Below, one piece after another: positions 11,700 through 21,017 of a stretch of DNA of 64,000 nt; position 1 is the first letter of the stretch, and each line of letters starts with the position of its first letter. The notes under the pieces are model-generated. The model was given only the letters and a program-made list of their open reading frames with translations, made no database searches and was not told where the DNA came from. The translations under genes and the position numbers were made by a program. This DNA is from Gautieria morchelliformis (taxonomy: Eukaryota; Basidiomycota; Agaricomycetes; Gomphales; Gomphaceae), in NCBI GenBank assembly GCA_015179125.1, contig WHVA01000094.1:124001-188000 (forward strand), given 5' to 3'.

Positions 11700-14600
11700 C
11701 GCAGTGAGAACCGTACCCTATCGGGGTACTGGGAAATAAACGGCGTAAAAGCCCACTGCCTGCTAGATAGCGGCAGCGAAGGGGTACTGCTATCCCCCAA
11801 ATTCACGTGAGCTACAGGGATGAAGACATTCTCCCTGGAGCAACCAATCGTGCTGCAGCTAGCCTGCATAGGCAGCCGTTCCACAATCAACTATGGAACG
11901 AACACGACCATCAAATTTGGTTGTGAGACATACGACGAATATTTCGACGTAGCGAACGTCGAATATTACGACACTATCTTAGGGACACCGTTCCTAAGGA
12001 GATTCAGCATAACCCTGGACTTTTCGAGCCCAGGGACGATCCGCAAGGGGAACGAAGTGATCCCCATGGGCAAGGTATCGTTCGATGATGAGGGATCGAC
12101 GAACGAGGACAAGGGGCCACGGGTGAGCAGGATCACCCAGGCACCGAAGCCTAACCTGGCTCATTGAAGCCAGGAGGATGAGTCACGGGACGACTCGTCC
12201 TCGAACTCACCCTACAACCGTAGGGAGAGGCACTCTCACCTAGCGGTGAAAGCGATGGGAAAGAGGAAAGCGGGTCCGCACGCCGCGGGACCTAATAGAC
12301 GCCAACAGCGCCTAATGGCTTCTAAGCCAACCACCACCATCATCCTCACGGATGATGACCTTCCTCGCGGAGGCGAGGAATGGATGGAACGAATCACTGA
12401 CTTAGTCAGTGGAATTCCATTAGAACTCCCACCACTACGGGAGATCAACCACGAGATCAACCTCATCGATCCCAACAAGCACATGCGGTATCGACTACCG
12501 AAATGCCCTGAACACTTCTGAGAGGAACTGTCGGCTAAGATAGAACGATACACCACTGCAAAGTGGTGGATTCTGGCAGTCGTGCAGCAGGCAGTGCCCA
12601 TGCTGTGTGTGCCAAAGAAGAACGGTACATTGCGAACTGTCTTCGATCTGCGCCAGCAGAACGAGAACACGGTGAAGGACGTCACACCCTTCCCGGATCA
12701 GGATATCATTCGCAGCGACATGGCTCACTGTCGGTATCGAACAAAACTAGATATGTCAGAAGCATACGAGCAGATCCGGATCCATCTGGATCACGTAGCA
12801 AAGACTGCCTTTGCCACGATACTTGGCACCTTCAGGAGCCAGGTGATACAGATGGGGGACTGTAACGCCCCATCAACATTCCAACGGCTGATGACAGCCA
12901 TTTTCCGCAACTGCATAGGTCGCTTCATCCATGTATACATGGACGACATCTTCATATTCTCGCTCTCAATACAAGAGCATGAAGAGCACCTCTACATCGT
13001 CTTTGACAGACTGAGGAAGAATCACCTTTTTCTGAGCAAGAAAAAGGTGGACCTCTATTCCATCTGAATGGAGTGTCTCGGCCATATTATCGATGGCTGA
13101 GGGGTACATGCCGACGAGGACAAGATGCAACGCATCCGCGAGTGGCACAGGCCACGGACGTTCAACGACGTCCAGCGTTTCCTCGGGCTGGTACAGTATC
13201 TGGCACACTACATGCCAGATGTTAGCGCATATACCACCCCACTATCGGGCTGTGTTACGTATCGAGATTTCCACTAAGTCGGAACTGGAAAGGACAGCGG
13301 CTTCAACTTATAGGTTGCGCCCCCGATGAACTATCATCCTAAGTATTTCGGAACTGAGTCGGAAGTTGGAAAGTACTGAACCAAAGGTTTGGTCGGAACT
13401 TGGGTCGGAACTGAGGCGGAAGGCGGAAAGACGGAAAGCGGAGAGACTGAGATCTTGCTAGACTCACTGTGCTAAGAACAGGAGATGGAGCGGAGGAAAT
13501 CAAGTATCGAAGGTGATTATCTGATTGCAGAATAAGAGACATACATGACAGGCTTTTATACAAAGAGCTGAGACAACAGGTAATGACATAGTACTAAGCA
13601 AATTCCGGGGGAAGCGGAAGTCGAGTAGACAATGCGTGGGAACTAACTAATTGGGAACAATGGGACTACAAGGGGGGTTCAGGGTAAGGTAGAACAATGG
13701 CAAAGAACAAGGGGTCGGGAAAACATATCTGACAACGAATTACAAGGGTGACCGGGTATGTGGTTTTGATGAACGATGAAACGGGTCCGGTGGGTCCGAG
13801 TAATAGAGTCGAAAGAACAAGGGAATAGAACAATGGGCGGAATGTCGGAAGTATCGGAGGGGCGGAATGTGTTGCGGAAATATCGGAGGGGCGGAAGGTG
13901 TGGCGGAACTGAGGGTCGGAAGTCGGAAATGAACGGTCGTAACAGGCTGTGCACGTAATATCCGTCCATTCGAATGGACGCCACTACTAGACAAATGCTG
14001 GCAAAGCATTAAGGCGTTGGCCTGTAAGGCCCTGATCCTGCATCCAGTAGACGCAAGGTGCCCAGAGCCGATCTGGGTGATCACCGACGGATCAAAAGCC
14101 AGCATCGGTGCGGTCTACAGCCAAGGTCCTGACTGGAAAACTTGTCAACCTGCCGGCTTCTTGTCAAAGAAGTTCAGCGTTGCTCAGCAACACTACCGGA
14201 CTCACGAGCACGAGACGATCGCAGTGCTCGAGGCTCTCATGAAATGGGAGGACAAACTGCTGGGGCGAAGGTTCACCCTTGTCACAGACCACAAAGTGCT
14301 CGAGTACTTCGAGACCCAGAAGAGCCTATCTGACAGCCAGGTCAGATGGTGGGAGTTTCTCTCCCGGTTCAATTTCAACACCGTTCATGTCGACGGTGTA
14401 GGGAACAAGGTAGCGGACTGCCTGTCGCGCTACTACGAGAGCGACACGAGTGATGACAATCACCCAGACCACGTCTTCGTGAACGCGGATGCGCGTCTAG
14501 ACCCGGACGGTGAGTTATTGTCCACCAACCAGTATATCGAGCTGCGAACAGCAGCGAGAAGATGCTCTAAACGCCTCGCTGAGAAGACAGAGGCGAGAGT

Positions 14601-16190
14601 AACGGAATCCGCCGCATTAAACGAGGGCTCACCAGAGCCCGCGAACGTCGCCGCATCACGCGACGACGACGATGACGTCAGAGCCATCGCCGCAGGAAAT
14701 GATGGCGCGCCCCTGCGCCGGGTCATTGAGCAAGGCATAGACCTGTCTAAGGTCCTACGAGACACGTACCACAGGGACACCATGTTCACAAAGATCATGG
14801 CGCACCCGGACGTGCACCCGAGATTTGGGATCCGGGACGGGCTGATCTGGACTAAGAATCAGCTCAAAAGAGACATCATTGCCGTCCCCCACTCTGTTCT
14901 TCAAGGGGGAAGGAAGCTGATCGAAATTATCATCGATCGGGCACATCAGATAGTCGGCCACTATGGCCATCTGAAGACTTCGAACTACGTTCGAAGAGCA
15001 TATTGGTGGCCGGGAGTGAGCACAGACATAGAAGCGTTCTGCACATTGTGCGCGAGGTGTCAGATGATGAAAACCGGACCACAACGGCCCAAAGGCCTAC
15101 TACACAGCCTACCCATTCCAGATAGGCCATGGCCAGTTGATTGGCATCGACTTCATGGGGCCCCTGCCCAAATCCAATGACTGTGACTACCTGATGGTAG
15201 TCATCGACCGACTAACATCGCTCGTACACCTCGTACCAACCACGACGAGCGTGTCAGCCAAGGGAGTAGCCTGGCTGTTTCTGAAGGAGGTCATTCGACT
15301 CCACGGAGTTCCCGACTCCATCATCTCGGACAGAGACTCAAAGTTCACGTCGATCTTCTGGCGTGAACTACAGCGACTCATGGGGACTAAGCTCCTGATG
15401 TCAACTGCCTTCCATCCCCAAACGGATGGAGCCACCGAGCGGGCAAACCGCTCGATCGGCCAGATATTGCGCGCAGTCGTCAGAGATGACCAGAAGGATT
15501 GGGCATTGAAATGCCCAATGGTTGAGGTCGCCCTCAACAGCAACGTCAGCGTGACCACAGGGTTCGCACCTTTCGAGCTGAACCATGGCTATATGCCGCG
15601 GATAGACCTCCCCATAGCCATGGACACCCCGTTCAAGGGGGTAGCCCGGTTCGCACATCAGGCAAAATGGAACCTGATGGCGGCACACGATGCAATCATA
15701 GAGCATCGAGTGACGCAAACATTTCATGCAAATAAGAAACGTACGGCGAGCAACAGGTACGCAGCCAACGACCGCGTCTACCTTTCGACACAAAACCTAA
15801 CTCTCCCGAAAGGAAGAGCCAGAAAACTAGTCCCGCGGTACATCGGACCGTACCGCATTGTCGAGGCTCACAACGACGCCTCGATGGTGACCCTTGATCT
15901 TCCTGACAAGCTGAAAAGCCATCGCATTTCACCGGTCTTCCATTCAAGCCTCGTACAGCGATACGAGGCCAACAACGACGAATTGTTCCCCTGTCGTGAG
16001 GCCAAGTCACTTTATGACTTCAGAGCGAATGACAACAAGGAGTGGCTCGTCAACAAGATTATCGCACATTGATGGATAAACTCAACGGACCTGGAGTTCC
16101 AGGTCCGTTGGACCTTAGGTGACGTGACATGGGAACCCATGTCGTCCTGCAAGGACCTTGAAGCCCTAGATAGCTATCTAGAGCTTAGGG
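11700..16190 (+). pseudogene. Gypsy element 2 pol region with chromodomain
   Basis: Protease: CLLDSGSEGVLLS near 11758-11796, then the ILGTPFL block near 11975. Reverse transcriptase: KNGTLRTVFDLR near 12620 and YMDDIFIFS near 12936-12962. RNase H: VITDGSKASIGAV near 14078-14116 and TLVTDHKVLEYF near 14275. Integrase: the HHCC region near 14940-15065, DFMGPLPKS near 15148 and TAFHPQTDGATERAN near 15404-15448. A chromodomain-like segment (EFQVRW, DVTWEP) lies near 16095-16140. The chromodomain marks it as a chromovirus. Pol is broken and is interrupted by the insert at 13262-13952. Confidence 0.9.
13262..13952. repeat. CGGAA-rich repeat inserted in Gypsy element 2 pol
   Basis: This block separates the reverse transcriptase and RNase H parts of element 2. 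It has no coding potential and is filled with CGGAA words (for example tcggaactgagtcggaag near 13350 and cggaggggcggaa near 13855 and 13885). The 5-mer ACGTA stands on both sides (13257-13261 and 13953-13957), which would fit a target duplication. I see no inverted termini, no LTR and no poly-A. The class is unknown: it could be a non-autonomous element or satellite-like DNA. Confidence 0.55.
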
Positions 16191-16379
16191 GGGTGAGCAA
16201 GCCACGCAACCTCCCCAGACGCCGCTAGACGCGTCTGTCACGTGCAGACCACGTGACGCGCTGGCCAGGGCGCGGTTAAATTTTCACCTCGGATCTTTCC
16301 AAGGGCGCATCGCTTCTTGGAAGCTAACCACCATCATCCTCACGAAGATGATGCCCCACAAAGATGGGATGGACGTTGA

Positions 16380-16610
16380 TCCGTCAACTGTCAGGGGACA
16401 CCCTGTGTTCCATTTCCAGTTCGGACACCACACCCAGTTCCGACTCCATTTCCGACTCCGCTTCCGGTTCCGATTCCATCTCCGCCTCCGCTTTCGGAAA
16501 TGATTCCGCTTCTGGGAGAACTTCCACCAGTTCTGTTCGCCTCGCCAGTTCCACTCCAATTTCCGACTTCCACTCTCGGAACGGTGTCGGAAATCAAGCG
16601 ACTCGCGTAA
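16380..16610 (+). repeat. Degenerate TTCCGA hexamer tract
   Basis: The plus strand repeats TTCCGACTCC/TTCCGATTCC words, so one frame reads mostly Ser, Asp and Ala. The words are the reverse complement of the CGGAA words in the insert at 13262-13952. The two tracts therefore lie in opposite orientation on either side of the RNase H/integrase part of the element. Confidence 0.5.
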
Positions 16611-16748
16611 TAGGTGGCATCAAGGGTCGATCAAGGGTCAGGGTGGTCAGGGAGATGCAGGGTTGATGGCGGGTGCCAAGTGTTGTCCCTGGCTGCGCAG
16701 CGTAGTATAATACGGGCTCGCTGGCATTGGGGGTCCTTAGACTTTTCT

Positions 16749-16832
16749 CTTTGGATTTCCCCTTGTCAGGTGAGAATCCCCTCTCTTGTATGCTCTGTTC
16801 ATTTATACATACTTTGGATTTCCCCTTGTCAG
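16749..16832 (+). repeat. 21-bp direct repeat with intron-like borders
   Basis: CTTTGGATTTCCCCTTGTCA plus a final G occurs at 16749-16769 and again at 16812-16832, a 63-base period. The segment from 16770 (GTGAGAA) to 16832 (TTGTCAG) has good GT...AG borders and the intron length common in this window. It looks like a tandem duplication that left a splice-competent segment; use in vivo is unproven. Confidence 0.4.
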
Positions 16833-16867
16833 TTGTGTGGTAGTGTGATCTCCACAACCAGCCAGGG

Positions 16868-17620
16868 TTGCCCTTACACAACGTCCACAACGCGAGCAAC
16901 GGCCTCAAGACAGGGGCCGCAGACATTCTCTGTGCTCCAATAGACCAGGAGCACTGGATGATCATGGGATGGGAGGACGCCCTCGCCATCGTCCACCCGG
17001 ACGATTGCGCAACATGCGCAGACTACGCCACACACTTAAGGGCCGCAACAGGCACCCGCAAGGTCAAGTTGTGGGACGAAGACATCGGCAACGCCGTCGA
17101 TGCAGCCTGGGGACGGCTCCCAAGGGGCATCGCGTGTGACGCACGTGAAGAGCCCCTCCGGGACATCCACGACCTTAAAAAAGAGGTCAAGGAGTTGGAA
17201 CACGTGGTCGAAGACCGCGACGACGTGCTCGCAACCGAGCGCGCCAGGATCAAGGAACTGGAGCAACAGCTGAGCGCAGCCCAGCTCCAGGTTACCCTGG
17301 CCCACGTTGCCTCAAAAAGGCCGCGATATGACCCGGCCACGGACCCAGTGGCCGGGCCATCATCACTTCGCGCGACGGTGCCTCTGCCGGCGCACGCAAC
17401 ATCAGGACTAGCGTCCCGATTGTCGGCGCCGACCCCGACAACGACAACGACGGAAGGGCATAGCGTGCCTTCCGACTCTGCATACGGTGTCCAGATGGAT
17501 GGGAGTCAGACTCGTCCGTCTGGAAGACGTACGACCCGGAAAGGCCACAGCGGCTGGCAGAGCAGCCAAAGAAAAAGCGCAAGAAATTGCACAGCTCACC
17601 CAACACCGTCAATGGGCTAG
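16868..17620 (+). CDS. Gypsy element 2 extra frame A (coiled coil, unknown)
   Basis: This open frame lies after integrase and before the 3' LTR, in the same direction as gag-pol. The middle part (about residues 95-145) is charged and heptad-like (IHDLKKEVKELEHVVEDRD, then IKELEQQLSAAQLQ), so a coiled coil is likely. The rest is Pro/Ser/Thr-rich and probably disordered. I recognise no enzyme motif. It overlaps the start of the next frame. It is element-borne, and whether it is whole cannot be told. It might be an accessory structural protein or captured host sequence; no function is assigned. Confidence 0.55.
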   Translation: MPLHNVHNASNGLKTGAADILCAPIDQEHWMIMGWEDALAIVHPDDCATCADYATHLRAATGTRKVKLWDEDIGNAVDAAWGRLPRGIACDAREEPLRDIHDLKKEVKELEHVVEDRDDVLATERARIKELEQQLSAAQLQVTLAHVASKRPRYDPATDPVAGPSSLRATVPLPAHATSGLASRLSAPTPTTTTTEGHSVPSDSAYGVQMDGSQTRPSGRRTTRKGHSGWQSSQRKSARNCTAHPTPSMG

Positions 17621-18825
17621 CCATTGCGAGGGAAAGCACGATTAGCACTTACCTAGCGGCATCATCGTCGCACACTGTCAGCGACCCCGCCCTTCAACGG
17701 CGGGTAGCACAGATTGAGGCCCAGTACATCGGGCCTGGCATGGCCCTGCCTCTACCGGCTGGGACAGTTCACCCTCCCTACCTGGGGGAGGGGACGCTCA
17801 TCCCACTTGGAGATCCACCGATCTCCGAGATGGGCCTCCTACCACAGCCGGTAGGGAAGGCCCAACAGCGTCGTACTCAATGGTACGACGTCTGCCTGCT
17901 CGACGACCCACGCTTCGTCGAACTCCTAGCGCGGGCAAAAGAAATGCCACAGCTCGTGCGTATGCGTGAGATGATCGGCGTATTCAAACGCATCGAGCGC
18001 AAACAACGTGCTCGCAATCCCAAAAGGGATTGTCTTGTGATAGCGGGTGGTACCCCGCACGATATCGCGGCCATCCTGAAGGGTTGTATACATAACCCTG
18101 AAGGAATCCCATCCGCCATCCGCGACAACGTGGATGGCACCTTCAACTTAGATGACATGGACGTCTGGATGTGGTTGAAGGCCCTTGCGCCCCGGGTCAA
18201 AGGGGTCGCATCACCACTCAGGGCGAGGCTACTCGACCTATTTGGCTCAACAGACCAATGGTCGAACCTCGTCGACGCCAAGGAAGTGCTGACGCCTCAG
18301 AGCACCACCCTGCGGCTCTCAATCACGGGCCCATTCCCTGTGGAGGGCCGAGCTGGCCCCGACATCCCCCTCGCCGAGATCGTGAGATGGTTGGCCTGCT
18401 ACGTGGGGGTCACTCGCGAGCGAGTGGCATGCATTGAACATTATGTTCAACGCAGCATCACCGGCGCAGCATTCAGTGCCGCCGCCCGCGAGGGCCAACA
18501 AAAGGTCATCGAGACCAGCCATGTGAGGGCCGTGGTGCCGCGACCCCTCACTCAGGCTCAGCTCGACCAAGAGCTGGCACGCTTCCGGCCCCCTCCTCAG
18601 ACTGAGGACCCAGCCGTTGAGGCCATGCTCCGCCAGGACGCTGGCCTCATCACCCAAGCAGATACCGCCGCTAGTGGTGAGGCCGACCAGCCTCACCCAA
18701 TCACCACCGATGACGCAGAGGTGCCCCCGGAGGAGTCACGTGCTCCACCAGCCCCGTACGACGACAATGTCATTGTATTGGCCACTCTAGAGGACTCCCT
18801 CATGGATGACCTCTATGAGTCGTAG
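17587..18825 (+). CDS. Gypsy element 2 extra frame B (412 residues, unknown)
   Basis: A long open frame ends 33 bases before the 3' LTR. The central 250 residues look like a folded, mostly helical domain (around WYDVCLLDDPRFVELLARAK, then LVRMREMIGVFKRIERKQRA). The last 80 residues are acidic and Pro-rich. It has no protease, polymerase, integrase, envelope, signal-peptide or membrane features. Its size and good reading frame beside a decayed pol are notable. A capsid-like or nucleic-acid-binding accessory role is possible but is only a guess. It is part of a fossil element. Confidence 0.6.
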   Translation: MHSSPNTVNGLAIARESTISTYLAASSSHTVSDPALQRRVAQIEAQYIGPGMALPLPAGTVHPPYLGEGTLIPLGDPPISEMGLLPQPVGKAQQRRTQWYDVCLLDDPRFVELLARAKEMPQLVRMREMIGVFKRIERKQRARNPKRDCLVIAGGTPHDIAAILKGCIHNPEGIPSAIRDNVDGTFNLDDMDVWMWLKALAPRVKGVASPLRARLLDLFGSTDQWSNLVDAKEVLTPQSTTLRLSITGPFPVEGRAGPDIPLAEIVRWLACYVGVTRERVACIEHYVQRSITGAAFSAAAREGQQKVIETSHVRAVVPRPLTQAQLDQELARFRPPPQTEDPAVEAMLRQDAGLITQADTAASGEADQPHPITTDDAEVPPEESRAPPAPYDDNVIVLATLEDSLMDDLYES

Positions 18826-18858
18826 TTGACCCCTATAGTTGTCTATAGAGGGGGAGGG

Positions 18859-19072
18859 TGTAAATAACCTGTGTATCTACATGTACAATAGATATTACAT
18901 AATCCCAGTGGGCCCCTTAGGGACCCACTGTATAGTTTATGCGTGGGAACCGGCCAGCGGTCCCCATCGCATCTTACTCTTACCTGTCACTACGTAGCAT
19001 TCAGAATACCACTCATTGGTCAAGTTCTGTAGTGCCCTTGTGATACAAGGTTCTAAGATCGACACCTTTACA
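18859..19072 (+). repeat. 3' LTR of Gypsy element 2
   Basis: The LTR starts TGTAAATAACC right after a polypurine tract (AGAGGGGGAGGG, 18847-18858) and ends GACACCTTTACA. It contains a near-perfect palindrome at 18906-18930 (CAGTGGG...CCCACTG), so like element 1 it carries a strong hairpin near the middle. Its last 11 bases recur at 8893-8903. Confidence 0.8.
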
Positions 19073-19987
19073 GGTTGGCACACCCAAGCCTTCGTATTCT
19101 GAGGCAGTTCATGTAAGCCCTTATTTGTTGAGGCCTCAATATTCTCATTCTACCCGGGGAGGTCACTCGGTATTGGAAAGCTGTTGGAGCTATTCCAGGA
19201 GTTGGTTTTCAGGGAAGCTGGAGTTGAAGAGTGCTTTGATTAAGGCAGTGTGTTGGAGTTTGTAATCTTCGCTGTATTTTGTGGGGCGCGCTCGGCGCCT
19301 AATAAGACTCAAGCTGTTTTTTCCTACTGCGACCACCCTGTAAATCTCTACAGGATCCCCCTTCACCAGTTCACCACTTGAGTGTAGAATGTCTGCCTAG
19401 GTTGCCCTTATAGCCATGGCCTTCAATAGTTTTTTTTTTTTTTTTTTGCTGCAGCGACCTCACTATGCACCAATGTGCCTTTACTACCTTCATAGCAGTT
19501 AGTTATACACAACCTGTACAGTATATAAAAGAATTGAATGAAAGCATCACTCCATGTTATCAGCCTTTGTCATGCCGTTGGCAGCCGAGAACAAGAAGTT
19601 CGAGTCTCCACTCTGGCCAGTGATGGCAGGAGCTACAAAACCCCTTCCCAACCATGTCAAATTGTCTGTTCCAAACTAGCTTATCAGAGTTAAAACCAGT
19701 TTTCAGGGCTTTGTCACGGAGCTTTATAAAAAATCCAAATCCTTGTCCAAATCCCCTCCACCCCATCAAAACTGCTACTATGATAGGCCCTATTATTGTT
19801 GACTTGCATGTAGGAGACAAGTAAGATTTTTTGGAGTAGTAATTAAATTTAGATATACCAGTAGTATTGTGTGGTTGAATGGTGGTAGCATCACGTGATG
19901 TATATATTTTAGACGAAGCCCGAACGGCTGGGCCTTTCTGCCGTAACTACCAACCCTCCAACGCGGTGTTTGCTCCTTCAAGTCGAA
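19073..19987. other. Intergenic stretch downstream of Gypsy element 2
   Basis: I see no gene here. It holds an 18-base T run near 19430-19447 and AT-rich DNA. The last 150 bases before 19988 should contain the dUTPase promoter; ATGTATATATTTTA near 19898-19911 could be a TATA region. Confidence 0.5.
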
Positions 19988-20692
19988 ATGTCTACCAAAG
20001 ATAGCAATCTTCTCATAAAACGTCTTTCAGATAGAGCTAGACTTCCCACCCGTGGCTCATCACTATCAGCAGGTTATGACCTCTACAGGTATGTCGCGTC
20101 GTCTGCTCCCGCATGCGCGTATCGACGCGTTTTTTCGTGTTTAATTCGCGTTTATACGTAGTGCCGAGAACAAGGTTATCCCTGCCAAGGGAAAGGCCCT
20201 TGTGGATACTCAGATCTCTCTCGCCGTACCATTAGGGACATATGGACGTGTTGCGCCGAGAAGTGGCTTAGGTATGTCCTGTTTTCATTACCAGATGAAT
20301 GTTCCTTTCATGCATGGTCCCGACTGATATTTTGACGTTGAGCATCCAAGTTCATGATTGATACGGGGGCGGGTGTCATCGATGCAGACTACCGAGGCGT
20401 TGTCTTCGTTCTGCTCTTCAATCACTCAGATACAGACTTTCAAGGTGTGTTCTCTCGACCGTGATGACTGGATATCTGGTATCATTGATCCATCATTCTA
20501 GTCGCCGAAGGCGACCGTATCGCGCAATTAATCATTGAAAAAATTGAAACGCCGGCAGTGGTGGAAGTCAATGTACGGTTGCCCCCATTTTCGACGCTGC
20601 TGTAACGCTCATTTCGTCTACGTTAGGACTTGGAGGCTACCCTTCGAGGTGCTAATGGCTTTGGCTCTACTGGAGGCCATGTCGCTCTTTAG
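19988..20692 (+). CDS. DUT1: dUTP diphosphatase (five exons)
   Basis: The enzyme hydrolyses dUTP to dUMP and pyrophosphate, keeping uracil out of DNA and supplying the dTMP precursor; it acts as a homotrimer. Exons 19988-20088, 20162-20271, 20343-20444, 20502-20572 and 20627-20692 have GT-AG borders and give 149 residues, the usual family length. All five dUTPase motifs are readable: SAGYDLYS (1), PRSGL (2), [11 protein letters not shown] with its catalytic Asp (3), GDRIAQLI (4) and the C-terminal [11 protein letters not shown] loop (5) that closes over the substrate. The start is the first ATG before motif 1. The gene is apparently intact and lies just downstream of the retroelement block. 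Confidence 0.95.
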
Positions 20693-21017
20693 AACGCGGT
20701 GCTTACTAGAACCAGCATTCAAAGTAATGGTGTATTTATAGACATTGGTTTGCTTTCAAGCGACATTTAGGGAGAGCTTGACACAGTGAAGAGAGCAGTC
20801 ACAGTCAAACTCCGGTGCCGACAAAATACATCTTGCAGGTGAAACGGTTGTTGTAATAGATTATATACACGTATTCACCTGCTTGTCTGTGCTGCATATC
20901 CACTCCAATAATAAGTTTCATCAACCACCGCAATTACCGATACGCTCCCGCCTGGCCTAAAGATTCCCGTAGCTGCGTGACTTGCGTGACACAGCGTAAC
21001 GGCTCAGCTTTTTGTCA
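20693..21017. other. Gap between dUTPase and the ICP55-type gene
   Basis: It serves as the dUTPase 3' region and the promoter of the next gene. ATTATATACACG near 20859-20870 is AT-rich and TATA-like. Nothing else is recognised. Confidence 0.4.

Larger units (their letters stand above)
8894..19072 (+). mobile_element. Ty3/Gypsy chromovirus 2, broken, with extra downstream frames
   Basis: In order it holds gag with a CCHC knuckle, protease, reverse transcriptase, RNase H, integrase, a chromodomain, then about 2 kb with two further open frames, a polypurine tract (18847-18858) and one full 3' LTR (18859-19072). The 5' LTR is reduced to about 11 bases beside element 1. The frames show several breaks (about half a dozen). 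Repeat DNA has also inserted within pol (about 13262-13952) and there is a repeat tract after pol (16380-16610). Without a second LTR its age cannot be measured. Long open stretches suggest it is no older than element 1, yet element 1 appears to have truncated it. Confidence 0.88.

Noticed and set aside
19190-19250. GTTTTCAGGGAAGCTGG looked like the Harbinger relic segment GTTTTCAGGAAGCTGG
   Set aside because: It is on the opposite strand and the similarity stops after about 17 bases; it could be chance.
19284-19302. GGGGCGCGCTCGGCGCC resembles the Harbinger end GGGCCCGTTCGGCGCC
   Set aside because: The orientation does not fit the minus-strand relic at 1-275, several bases differ, and there is no matching partner or TTA duplication nearby.
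19560-19640. GTTCGAGTC near 19598 looks like a tRNA T-loop
   Set aside because: No A box, anticodon stem or acceptor stem can be drawn around it.
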